The notes under the pieces are model-generated. The model was not told the origin of the DNA and ran no database searches. It saw nothing but the letters and a program-made list of their open reading frames with translations. Positions 31,935 through 40,114 of a stretch of 60,948 nt of DNA are shown one piece after another. The translations under genes and the position numbers were made by a program. The stretch is from an uncultured Eubacteriales bacterium. Its GTDB lineage: Bacteria; Bacillota; Clostridia; Oscillospirales; Acutalibacteraceae. The DNA lies in contig CAKTFN010000011.1 in assembly GCA_934561055.1 (NCBI GenBank), positions 1 to 60,948 of the forward strand. The letters are read 5' to 3'. Each line of letters opens with the position of its first letter. Within the stretch, counting starts at the first letter, position 1.

Positions 31935-31964
31935 GTAATAAACCAAGACATTCCTTCATAATAA
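31935..31964 (+). promoter_or_regulatory. Sigma-E-like sporulation promoter of spoIVA
   Basis: GTAATA (31935-31940) and CATAATAA (31957-31964) with a 16-bp spacer resemble sigma-E -35 and -10 elements. spoIVA is a known mother-cell sigma-E gene, and no sigma-A promoter is visible. Confidence 0.55.
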
Positions 31965-31994
31965 TTAACAAAAGCAAAGCTCGGAGGAATGTTT

Positions 31995-33473
31995 ATGACA
32001 AGCACTGATATTTACACTTCAATTTCATCCCGAACGCAGGGAGACATATACATCGGCGTTGTGGGTCCCGTCAGAACGGGAAAATCGTCGTTCATAAAAA
32101 GATTTATGGACGTTCTTGTTTTGCCGAACATCGACGAACAATCAAAACGTGACAGAGCAACAGACGAGCTTCCGCAGTCCTCTTCCGGAAGAACAATCAT
32201 GACGACGGAGCCGAAATTCATTCCGGAAGACGCAGTTGAACTCACTCTTGAGGATAAGGCTCGCTTCAACGTCAGGCTCATTGACTGCGTCGGCTACATT
32301 GTTCCGAGCTCGCTCGGCTACATTGAAAACGAGCAGCCGAGAATGGTCAAAACACCGTGGTTTGAAGAGGAAATTCCTTTCAACATGGCCGCAGAGATCG
32401 GAACAAAAAAGGTTATTGACGAGCATTCGACAATCGGCCTTGTTGTCACAACCGACGGTTCGATCGGCGACATTCCCAGAGAAGAATATGCCGAAGCGGA
32501 AGAACGGGTAATAGACGAACTCAAGGAAATTCAAAAGCCTTTCGTCGTTCTTCTCAATTGCACAAACCCAAACAGCGAAAGCGCACGCTCTCTCGCCGCA
32601 GATCTTGAAAAAAAATATTCGGTCAGCGTTCTTCCGGTAAACTGCATTGACCTTTCAGAAAGCGAAATCACCGAAATTCTCCGTTCGCTCCTTTATGAAT
32701 TCCCGCTGACTGAAATGAAAATCAACTTTGCTTCATGGATCTCCCGCCTTGAAAAAGGACATTGGCTGAGGACAGAGATTTACTCCTCGGTTTTTGAAGC
32801 GGCAAAAACAATGAAAAAAGTCAAAGATGCGGAAAAATTCTCCTCACGGGTCTCCGGTGCCGACGATATCACAGGAAGCAGAATCGAAAACATTGACCTT
32901 TCAAACGGAAGCGTGAATGTTTGCGTTTCGGTTAAACCGGAACTGTTTTACAAAATTCTCACAGAAAAAACCGGCCTTGAAATCAAAGACGAACAAGGTC
33001 TCATGAGCGATATCATTGAACTTTCAAAAGCAAAAAAAGAATTTGAGCATTTCAAAGGCGCAATTGAGGACTGCAAAAATACCGGATACGGAATCGTCAT
33101 GCCAACAATGGACGAACTCACGCTTGAAGAACCGGAAATCATGAAACAAGGCGGAAGATACGGCGTTCGCCTTAAAGCGCAGGCACCGTCAATTCACATG
33201 ATGCGCTGCGACATTGCAACCGAGGTTGCGCCGATTGTCGGAACCGAAAGTCAGTCTGAAGAACTGATTATGTATCTTCTCAAGGGTTTTGAGGAGGATC
33301 CTTCAAAAATTTGGGAGTCGAACATTTTCGGAAAATCGCTTAACAGTCTTGTCAACGAAGGTCTTCACAACAAGCTTTACAAAATGCCGACCGATGCACG
33401 GATGAAAATTCAGGAAACGCTTGAACGGGTAATCAACGAAGGTTGCAGCGGACTCATCTGCATCATTCTATAA
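31995..33473 (+). CDS. spoIVA: Stage IV sporulation protein A (coat ATPase)
   Basis: SpoIVA is an ATPase that polymerises on the forespore surface as the base of the spore coat. The 492-aa length equals that of the well-studied homologue. The N-terminal TRAFAC-type domain has Walker A GPVRTGKSSFIKRFM near residues 24-38 and the conserved DCVGYIVPSSLGY and TTDGSIGDIPREEY segments; the long middle and C-terminal region ending SGLICIIL is family-specific. GGAGG is 7 nt from ATG 31995 but touches the ATG at 31989, so the later start is chosen. Its presence marks the organism as genetically capable of sporulation. Confidence 0.97.
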   Translation: MTSTDIYTSISSRTQGDIYIGVVGPVRTGKSSFIKRFMDVLVLPNIDEQSKRDRATDELPQSSSGRTIMTTEPKFIPEDAVELTLEDKARFNVRLIDCVGYIVPSSLGYIENEQPRMVKTPWFEEEIPFNMAAEIGTKKVIDEHSTIGLVVTTDGSIGDIPREEYAEAEERVIDELKEIQKPFVVLLNCTNPNSESARSLAADLEKKYSVSVLPVNCIDLSESEITEILRSLLYEFPLTEMKINFASWISRLEKGHWLRTEIYSSVFEAAKTMKKVKDAEKFSSRVSGADDITGSRIENIDLSNGSVNVCVSVKPELFYKILTEKTGLEIKDEQGLMSDIIELSKAKKEFEHFKGAIEDCKNTGYGIVMPTMDELTLEEPEIMKQGGRYGVRLKAQAPSIHMMRCDIATEVAPIVGTESQSEELIMYLLKGFEEDPSKIWESNIFGKSLNSLVNEGLHNKLYKMPTDARMKIQETLERVINEGCSGLICIIL

Positions 33474-33477
33474 GACA

Positions 33478-33518
33478 AAAAGCTGAAACGAAACAGGATT
33501 TGCTTCGTTTCAGCTTTT
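33478..33518. terminator. Bidirectional terminator, spoIVA and transketolase
   Basis: Arms AAAAGCTGAAACGAA (33478-33492) and its complement (33504-33518) lie between the convergent genes, with A and T runs on both sides. Confidence 0.93.
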
Positions 33519-33536
33519 AATGTTTTTACTGTTAAA

Positions 33537-34478
33537 TTATTTGAGAGCAACGGCCTTTCTTGCCTTTTCGGCGATATGCTTTGCGTCAAGGCCGAAAATT
33601 TTGAGAAGTTCAAGAGCCGGACCGGATTTTCCGAAAGTATCTTCAACACCGAGACGAAGAACCGGAACCGGACATTCCTCGGAAAGAACTTCTGCAACAG
33701 CCGAGCCGAGTCCTCCGATGATGCTGTGTTCTTCGGCAGTTACAATTACGCCGGTTTCCTTTGCGGCTTCGACAAGAATTTCTTTGTCAATCGGCTTAAT
33801 CGTGTGGATATTGATTACTCTTGCGTCAATTCCTTCGGCTTTAAGTTCTTCGGCGGCAAGAAGTGCTTCGTTAACCATAAGACCGGTTGCAACAATCGTC
33901 ACGTCTTTTCCGTCCTTGAGAGTTACACCCTTTCCGAGTTCAAACTTATAATCCTCCGAGTTCACTCTCGGAACGGCGAGGCGGCCGAAACGCATATAAA
34001 CGGGGCCTTCGTAATCTGCGGCGGCGAGAACAGCCTGATAGGCTTCAACGTCATCGGCCGGGTTGATGATGACCATGTTCGGGATTGAGCGCATGAGTGC
34101 AATGTCTTCGCAGCACTGATGGCTCGCTCCGTCTTCACCGACGGAAATTCCGGCGTGAGTTGCGCCGATTTTAACGTTAAGCTTCGGATAAGCGATTGAG
34201 TTTCTGACCTGTTCAAAAGCACGGCCGGCGGCAAACATTGCAAATGAACTTGCAAAAACGGTATAGCCGACGGTTGAAAGTCCGGCGGCAATTCCCATCA
34301 TGTTGCCCTCGGCAATTCCGCAATCGATGAACTTTTCGGGGAACTCCTTTTTGAAAGTGATTGTCTTTGTTGCCTTTGCAAGGTCGGCATCAAGAACAAG
34401 AACATTGTCCCTTTTTCCGAGTTCTTTGAGAGCTTTTCCGTAAGCGTCTCTTGTTGCACATTTAATTACGTCAGCCAT
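33537..34478 (-). CDS. Transketolase, C-terminal subunit
   Basis: The pyrimidine-binding and C-terminal domains of transketolase as a separate 313-aa chain. Signature parts are VLDADLAKATKT, FIDCGIAEGNMMGIAAGLS (with the glutamate that activates TPP, near residue 60), THAGISVGEDGASHQ and NPADDVEAYQAV. With the N-terminal chain encoded just upstream it moves two-carbon units in the non-oxidative pentose phosphate pathway. ATG 34478 (GGAGGTG 6-7 nt upstream) is preferred over GTG 34484; the gap to the partner gene's stop is 2 nt. Confidence 0.95.
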   Translation of the reverse strand: MADVIKCATRDAYGKALKELGKRDNVLVLDADLAKATKTITFKKEFPEKFIDCGIAEGNMMGIAAGLSTVGYTVFASSFAMFAAGRAFEQVRNSIAYPKLNVKIGATHAGISVGEDGASHQCCEDIALMRSIPNMVIINPADDVEAYQAVLAAADYEGPVYMRFGRLAVPRVNSEDYKFELGKGVTLKDGKDVTIVATGLMVNEALLAAEELKAEGIDARVINIHTIKPIDKEILVEAAKETGVIVTAEEHSIIGGLGSAVAEVLSEECPVPVLRLGVEDTFGKSGPALELLKIFGLDAKHIAEKARKAVALK

Positions 34479-34480
34479 AA

Positions 34481-35323
34481 TCACACCTCCAATGCGGCGA
34501 GAGCTTCGCCGAGTTCTTTCATCGCCTGCTCATACTGTTCGGCATTGGGTGCGCTTCCGTGCCAATCGCACTGATTTTCCATGAAGGAAACGCCCTTGCC
34601 CTTTACGGTTTTTGCAACAATGCAGGTGGGTTTGCCTTTGCATTCCTTTGCCTTTTTGAACGCTTCGTCAATTTCGTCAAAGCAATGGCCGTTGATTACG
34701 ATTACATTCCAACCGAAAGCGGCAAACTTTTCATCGATAGGACAAGGCGAGTTAACCTCGTCAAGCGAGCCGTCAATCTGAAGATTGTTGAAATCAACAA
34801 CGGCAACGAGATTGTCAAGTTTGTGGTTTCCGGCGAACATTGCGGCCTCCCAAACCTGGCCTTCTTCGATTTCACCGTCACCGAGAACAGTGTAAACTCT
34901 AAAATCCTTGTTTTTGAGCTTTGCGCCGAGAGCCATTCCGACTGCGGCGGAAATTCCCTGACCGAGCGAACCTGTGCTCATGTCAACGCCGGGAGTATAT
35001 CTCATGCTGGGGTGACCCTGAAGCATTGAATCCGGCTTTCTGAGGGTTTTGATGAGGTCGAACGGGAAAAATCCTTTGAGCGCAAGCGCGGAATAAAGAG
35101 CCGGAGCCGTGTGTCCCTTTGAAAGAACAAGGCGATCCCTATCTTCCCACGCAGGGTTCTTCGGGTCAACGTTCATTTCGTTGAAATAAAGATAGGTGAT
35201 GATATCGGCGATTGAAAGCGAACCGCCCGGATGGCCGGACTTTGCGTTGAAGGTTCCTTCGATAACGCCCATTCTCACCTTGCATGCGAGCTTTTTAAGC
35301 TCAAGCTTTTTGGTGTTTTCCAA
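34481..35323 (-). CDS. Transketolase, N-terminal subunit
   Basis: The TPP-diphosphate-binding half of a split transketolase, 280 aa. Motifs are SGHPGGSLSIADI, LSKGHTAPALYSAL, the TPP/Mg site GDGEIEEGQVWEAA with NNLQIDG, and GHCFDEI. I place the start at TTG 35323, because AAAGGAGG lies 8 nt upstream and the residues from there (LENTKKLELKKLACK) match the usual family N-terminus; the ATG at 35383 would fall inside the next gene upstream. Split transketolases are common in Clostridia and archaea. Confidence 0.94.
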   Translation of the reverse strand: MENTKKLELKKLACKVRMGVIEGTFNAKSGHPGGSLSIADIITYLYFNEMNVDPKNPAWEDRDRLVLSKGHTAPALYSALALKGFFPFDLIKTLRKPDSMLQGHPSMRYTPGVDMSTGSLGQGISAAVGMALGAKLKNKDFRVYTVLGDGEIEEGQVWEAAMFAGNHKLDNLVAVVDFNNLQIDGSLDEVNSPCPIDEKFAAFGWNVIVINGHCFDEIDEAFKKAKECKGKPTCIVAKTVKGKGVSFMENQCDWHGSAPNAEQYEQAMKELGEALAALEV

Positions 35324-35342
35324 TGTGGTTTCCTCCTTTAAT

Positions 35343-36188
35343 TCAATTATCTTTTTTGCAATTGTTTTTGATGATGTATTCAATTAAATCCGCAACGGCT
35401 CCCTTGTTGCAATGGCATGTAACAAGTTTTGCAATGTCCTTCATGCCCTGCGGCGCCTGGCCGCAACAAGCCGGAAGACCGACCGCTTTGAGCATTTCGT
35501 AGTCATTGAAGTAATCTCCGATAGCCGCTGTTTTTTCCTTTTCAATGCCGAGAAGTTCTGCAACTTTCATAACGGCAACACCCTTGTTTGTTCCCTCATT
35601 GACAATTTCAAATGAGAACGGAGAAGTTCTCATAAGATTCGTTGTGACGTCGCTTTTTTCCTTTGCCGCGTTTTCAAGCCTTGTGATTACAAAGGGAAGG
35701 CCGGTAAAAATCGCTTTGCACCAATTTCCGGTTTCAAGGTCGTCAATGCTTTTGAAAAACTTAATCGGAAGCTTGCTTGTAAGGGCAAGAATATATGCGG
35801 AAAGGGTCGGCTTTACGATTTCGGCTTCATATGGCGTGATAATCTGAACCGTTGCAAAACGGAATTTTTTTGAAAGCCCTTTAATGAGTGCGGTAATTTT
35901 TTCGTTCACCGGACTCATCCAAAGAATTTTTTCGTTTTCATAGTCGTAAACGCCTGCTCCGTTAACGAAAACGGCATAGCCGCTGTTAAGTTTCAAATTT
36001 TTAAAATGCTTTCGCATTGATTCGATTGATCTTCCGGACGAGAGAATGAAATGTCCGCCGTATTCATAAACGAATTTCTGAATTGCATCAAAATTTCTTT
36101 TCGGAAGCTTTCTGTTTTTATCGTTCAATGTTCCGTCGATATCCGAAGCAACAAGCCAGTCGGAAAGCGGAAGCTTTTTATCTTTCAT
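35343..36188 (-). CDS. HAD superfamily (Cof-type) hydrolase
   Basis: A 281-aa HAD phosphatase of the Cof/YkrA type. Motif I is VASDIDGTLND near residue 15, motif II lies in FILSSGRS, and motif IV is AAIGDYFNDYEML near residue 225, with the alpha/beta cap between. Substrates of this family are sugar phosphates, FMN or PLP and cannot be told from the sequence. ATG 36188 follows AAGGAGA by 8 nt and starts inside the end of rluD (11-nt overlap). Confidence 0.9.
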   Translation of the reverse strand: MKDKKLPLSDWLVASDIDGTLNDKNRKLPKRNFDAIQKFVYEYGGHFILSSGRSIESMRKHFKNLKLNSGYAVFVNGAGVYDYENEKILWMSPVNEKITALIKGLSKKFRFATVQIITPYEAEIVKPTLSAYILALTSKLPIKFFKSIDDLETGNWCKAIFTGLPFVITRLENAAKEKSDVTTNLMRTSPFSFEIVNEGTNKGVAVMKVAELLGIEKEKTAAIGDYFNDYEMLKAVGLPACCGQAPQGMKDIAKLVTCHCNKGAVADLIEYIIKNNCKKDN

Positions 36189-37101
36189 TTTCAAGTCTCC
36201 TTAAAAATTTTGTGAAGTATTCCGGAAGTTCGCTCACAATTTCAATGTGTTTTCCCGTTCGGGGATGTCTGAAACCGATGAGACCGGCGTGAAGACACTG
36301 CCCCTGAAGCTCGGTAATGACCTTTTTCGGGCCGTAAACCGGATCTCCTGCAACGGGATGACCGATATAAGCCATGTGAACTCTTATCTGATGGGTTCTT
36401 CCTGTTTCAAGGCGAACACGAAGATGGGTAAAGCCCTTATAACGTTCGACAACCTCATAATGAGTCACGGCATGTTTTGAATTTTTTTCGGTCACACACA
36501 TCTTTTTGCGGTCAACGCTGTGGCGGCCGATCGGAGCGTCAACTGTTCCGTCATCGTTTTTGAATCCGCCGTAAACCACTGTTTGATATTCCCTTGAAAA
36601 AGAGTGAGCCTTAATCTGTTCGGCAAGCGAGATATGAGCAAAGTCATTCTTCGCAACAATCAAAAGCCCGCTCGTGTCTTTGTCAATTCTGTGAACGATT
36701 CCGGGACGAATCACTCCGTTGATTCCGGAAAGGCTGTCTTTACAGTGGTACAAAAGTGCATTGACAAGCGTTCCGTCGTAATTTCCGGCAGCGGGGTGAA
36801 CGACCATTCCCTTAGGCTTGTTGACAACAAGAAGGTCATTGTCCTCATATCTGATGTCAAGTTCAATGTTTTCGGGCGTAAGTTCAAGTTCGCGCGGTTT
36901 CGGAATAACAAGAGAAATTTTATCTCCGGGCTTAACTTTATAATTCTTACTGACGGGTTTTCCGCCGACGCAAACCGCACCGCTTTCCATCATTTTCTGA
37001 ACGCCCGAGCGCGTCAGTTCACCAAAAGAAGCGCAAATGACTTTATCGATTCTTTCACCGGCAAGCTCGGCGCTTACGGTGATTATCATTGCGTCAACCA
37101 T
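36178..37101 (-). CDS. rluD: 23S rRNA pseudouridine synthase, RluD-like
   Basis: A 307-aa RluA-family pseudouridine synthase. It has an N-terminal S4 RNA-binding domain (RIDKVICASFGELTRSGVQ, GAVCVGGKPVSKNY, about 1-80) and a catalytic domain with the signature HRIDKDTSGLLIVAKND (catalytic Asp near residue 140) and LETGRTHQIRVHMAYIGHP. It overlaps lspA by 8 nt, the standard lspA-rluD pair of Firmicutes. Confidence 0.93.
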   Translation of the reverse strand: MVDAMIITVSAELAGERIDKVICASFGELTRSGVQKMMESGAVCVGGKPVSKNYKVKPGDKISLVIPKPRELELTPENIELDIRYEDNDLLVVNKPKGMVVHPAAGNYDGTLVNALLYHCKDSLSGINGVIRPGIVHRIDKDTSGLLIVAKNDFAHISLAEQIKAHSFSREYQTVVYGGFKNDDGTVDAPIGRHSVDRKKMCVTEKNSKHAVTHYEVVERYKGFTHLRVRLETGRTHQIRVHMAYIGHPVAGDPVYGPKKVITELQGQCLHAGLIGFRHPRTGKHIEIVSELPEYFTKFLRRLENER

Positions 37102-37579
37102 TTTTCTTTTCCTTTTTTTCTTTTGTTTCTTTGATGATTTCGTAAATCTGACAGCCGATTATCAGAAATGCACCGACTGTCACAAGGCAATCGGCAAAAT
37201 TGAAAACATAAAACTTCACAAAAAGGACGTCAATATAATCGATAACGTAGCCGAGCCTGAAGCGGTCGATAAGATTTCCTATCCCGCCGGCAATGATTGC
37301 GACAAAGCAGCAGTAATTGAAGCCGAATTTCAGTTTTTTTGAAAGCATCACGGCGAGCATTGCAATAATTATGACAACGGTGACAACCGTCATCACATTT
37401 GCTTTTCCGCCGAGCGTTCCCATCATTGCGCCGTCGTTTTCAACGTATGTGAGCCGAAGGACACCGGGAATGAGAAGCTTTTCGCCGATCGGCTTCAAAT
37501 CGGCAACAACAAAATACTTGATGAGCTGGTCAACTGCGGCGAGCGCCGCAATGACAAGAAGAGAGATTATTTGAAGCAT
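37094..37579 (-). CDS. lspA: Lipoprotein signal peptidase (signal peptidase II)
   Basis: Membrane aspartyl protease that removes signal peptides from prolipoproteins, 161 aa with four hydrophobic segments. Conserved boxes are VDQLIKYFV near residue 16, LTYVENDGAMMG (a variant of the usual NxGAAFG box), and the two catalytic aspartates in GGIGNLIDRFR and YVFNFADCLVTVG. A charged Lys/Glu tail ends the protein. A likely substrate is the lipoprotein encoded at 44405-45247. Confidence 0.95.
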   Translation of the reverse strand: MLQIISLLVIAALAAVDQLIKYFVVADLKPIGEKLLIPGVLRLTYVENDGAMMGTLGGKANVMTVVTVVIIIAMLAVMLSKKLKFGFNYCCFVAIIAGGIGNLIDRFRLGYVIDYIDVLFVKFYVFNFADCLVTVGAFLIIGCQIYEIIKETKEKKEKKNG

Positions 37580-37598
37580 TTATTCACACACCTAAAAA

Positions 37599-38642
37599 TC
37601 AGTCGTCATCGTCCGAAAAAATGTCCATATCGTCGGAAATGCTGAAACTCGTTTTGTTTCCGTTATAGCCTACGCCGGCGGCGGGCTTTTTCTTTTCCTC
37701 AAAAATGCTTTCATCTGTGTTCATGACGCTCTTGGGAATGTCGATTGTGTCAAAAATATGTTTGACATATTCATCGGCATCGGGAACATAAGCTTTTTTT
37801 TCTTCCTTCTTTTCTTTAATGACGGTGGTTCTGTCCTCGCCGATATCGGAAATATTGATTTGGGCGCCCTTGAAAACGGGAAGTTCCTCTTCCGGTTCGG
37901 GCTCTTCCGTCGGTACGGCGGCCGGGATCCCGTCATCCGGATTCTCGGTTTCAATTTCGATTTCGGGAATCGAAAGAGCTTCAAGCTTCGGAAGGAGAGT
38001 TTTCATGAGGTCAAGCGAATCGTTTTTGAAAGCCGTGATTTCATCCTTTACGGTTGAAAGTTCCTTTTTCGCTTCAAGGATAATTTCGTTCTTTTTGTCC
38101 TCTGCCTTTTTGGCGTCGCCGTAAGCATTCGCAACGATTTCTCCGGCTTTTTTGTTTGCATTTTCGATAATCTCTTTCGCCTTTGCGTTGATTTCCAAAA
38201 CGTATTTTTCGGACTCGGCTTTGGTCTGCTCGGTAGCCTTTTGAAGCTCCGCCTTGACGCTTTCAAGGTAAGAATCCGCTTTTTTCTTGATTTCTTCGGC
38301 GTAGCCTTCGGCCTCTTTCGTCTTTTCGTCAACGAGAGCTTTTGCCTTTTTTTCGCCGTCGGCAATCATTGCGTCATAAGCGTTTTTTGCACTTTCAACA
38401 GTTTGGTCGGCAACAGTCTGCGCCTTCACAAGAGCGGTTGCGATTGCATTCTTTCCGGCGTTATATTCTTCGATAATATCACGAAGCGAGGCAAACTTCT
38501 TTTTAAGTTCTGCGTTTTCGTTGTAAAGCTCGTTATAACCTGCATAAATCCGCTGCATGAACGCATCAACCTCGTTCGACTTATACATTCCCCTTCCGGC
38601 GGGAGAAAAGCTTTGCATTTTGATTTGATTCGGAACCATCAT
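37599..38642 (-). CDS. divIVA: DivIVA-domain cell division protein
   Basis: A 347-aa coiled-coil protein with a DivIVA-type N-terminus (MQSFSPAGRGMYKSNEVDAFM) and a very long Ala/Lys/Glu coiled coil (about 35-205), then an acidic, disordered C-terminal third ending in a DDMDIFSDDDD tail. DivIVA proteins bind curved membrane and organise division, wall synthesis and, in spore formers, chromosome anchoring. It is about 100 bp downstream of sepF, but the ylmG and ylmH genes usually found between them are absent. Confidence 0.88.
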   Translation of the reverse strand: MMVPNQIKMQSFSPAGRGMYKSNEVDAFMQRIYAGYNELYNENAELKKKFASLRDIIEEYNAGKNAIATALVKAQTVADQTVESAKNAYDAMIADGEKKAKALVDEKTKEAEGYAEEIKKKADSYLESVKAELQKATEQTKAESEKYVLEINAKAKEIIENANKKAGEIVANAYGDAKKAEDKKNEIILEAKKELSTVKDEITAFKNDSLDLMKTLLPKLEALSIPEIEIETENPDDGIPAAVPTEEPEPEEELPVFKGAQINISDIGEDRTTVIKEKKEEKKAYVPDADEYVKHIFDTIDIPKSVMNTDESIFEEKKKPAAGVGYNGNKTSFSISDDMDIFSDDDD

Positions 38643-38740
38643 TTTTTAATCTCTCCTTAAGATTGATATTCTCTTAAGCAGTCGGAAGAACAAGTCGTTC
38701 CGGCTTTAATTTTTATCTTCGGCGGCTGCGCCTTTTTCAA

Positions 38741-39352
38741 TTAAAAGAAAGAGGGCTTGTCAACCTGGCCGAAAAAGTCGCCTGAAAGCTCTGCGGCTTC
38801 CGGAACAATGAGATAAATCTTTTCGGCAATGACTTCGATTTTTGACTTGCAAACATATTTTACGCCGTCAAGGAAGTCAAGAACACGGCGAACGCTTTCG
38901 GTCGGGAGCTTTGTCATATCCGCAAGGGTAACGACTCCCCTTTCGATCATGCAATCCGCAACGTTTCTTGCGTCGTCCATATCCTCAAGGACAAACAAGG
39001 TGACCTTGAGCTTTTTCTGCTGAGGCTTTGCGTCCATCTTGTAAAGATTTGCGGCAGCCTTCGGAGCACTCTTAAAGCCGTAAGAGGAAGAGCTTTCGGG
39101 GGAAGAGAACTTCCGGCTTTCGGAGCTGTATTCGGGCGGATTGTATGCGCTCGGAGTGCTTGACGGTGCCTTCGACTTAAAGGAGGAAGAAGCGGTTTTT
39201 TTCGGTTCCTTCACGGGTTCTTCTTCCTTATAGTAATCGTCCTCATCGTCAAAATCGTCGTCACCGTAGTTTTCATCATCGTCAAAATCGTCCTCATCGG
39301 AGAAGTTGACGGCCTTTTTGAATCCGTCCTTCAAATTATCAAAAAATTTCAT
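38741..39352 (-). CDS. sepF: Cell division protein SepF
   Basis: SepF binds FtsZ and the membrane and helps build the division septum. The 203-aa product has the amphipathic membrane anchor MKFFDNLKDGFKKAVNF, an acidic, serine-rich linker (about 20-95), and the C-terminal SepF domain from about 100 (VTLFVLEDMDDARNVADCMI, TKLPTESVRRVLDFLDG, YLIVPEAAELS). It follows the YggS gene by 36 bp, the standard ylmE-sepF order. Confidence 0.95.
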   Translation of the reverse strand: MKFFDNLKDGFKKAVNFSDEDDFDDDENYGDDDFDDEDDYYKEEEPVKEPKKTASSSFKSKAPSSTPSAYNPPEYSSESRKFSSPESSSSYGFKSAPKAAANLYKMDAKPQQKKLKVTLFVLEDMDDARNVADCMIERGVVTLADMTKLPTESVRRVLDFLDGVKYVCKSKIEVIAEKIYLIVPEAAELSGDFFGQVDKPSFF

Positions 39353-39388
39353 TTTATGTTTCGTCCTTTCTTTATATATCGAAAATTA

Positions 39389-40114
39389 TTAATACAGACG
39401 CGGGCCGAAAATTGACGAGCCGATGCGAACAAGGTTCGCCCCGCAGAGAATCGCTTTTTCATAATCGCCGGACATTCCCATTGAAAGAATCTCCATTCTT
39501 ATATTATCTATATTTTGAACCTTAATGTCAACAAACAAATTGTGCATTTTTTCAAAATATTTACACAATTTTTCGTCATCTTCACAAATCGGGGGGATTG
39601 CCATGAGTCCTTTCACCCGAATCTGTCTCATTGAAGCGATTTCTTCAAGAAGAGAAGGCACAGAATCAAAGTCAATTCCGGTTTTGCTTTCCTCTTCTCC
39701 GACGTTGACTTCAATAAGGCAATCGGCGGTGATTTCAAGCTTTTCGGCCTGCTTTTCAATTTCCTTTGCAAGTTTAAGGCTGTCAACGGACTGAATCATG
39801 TCAACTCTTCCGAGAATTTGTTTGACCTTATTTGTTTGGAGATGGCCGATGAGATGAGCGCTGCAGTTTTCAAGTTTGAGATATTCCTCTTTTGAAAGGA
39901 ACTCCTGAACTTTGTTTTCGCCGATGAGGTCAATACCCTGATCAATCGCATGATTGATGAAGATCGGCTCAACGGTTTTTGTGACCGCCATGAGCTTTAC
40001 GTCTTTGCGTTCTCTTCCGCTTTTTTCTGCGGCTTCTTTAATTTTTTCGTTGATATATTCAAGGTTATGCTCAATATTCTGAAACCTTTCTTCAACCGAT
40101 AACTTTTCCGTCAC
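39389..40114 (-). CDS. YggS-family PLP homeostasis protein
   Basis: A 241-aa PLP-binding TIM-barrel protein (ylmE/PLPBP family) that holds free pyridoxal phosphate and affects amino-acid homeostasis. The PLP lysine is in VKLMAVTKTVEP near residue 46, with LIGHLQTNKVKQIL, SVDSLKLA and the phosphate-binding LSMGMSGDYEKAI. The start is GTG 40114, with AAAGGGG 10 nt upstream; the gene overlaps the upstream membrane-fusion-like gene by 23 nt. Confidence 0.94.
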   Translation of the reverse strand: MTEKLSVEERFQNIEHNLEYINEKIKEAAEKSGRERKDVKLMAVTKTVEPIFINHAIDQGIDLIGENKVQEFLSKEEYLKLENCSAHLIGHLQTNKVKQILGRVDMIQSVDSLKLAKEIEKQAEKLEITADCLIEVNVGEEESKTGIDFDSVPSLLEEIASMRQIRVKGLMAIPPICEDDEKLCKYFEKMHNLFVDIKVQNIDNIRMEILSMGMSGDYEKAILCGANLVRIGSSIFGPRLY

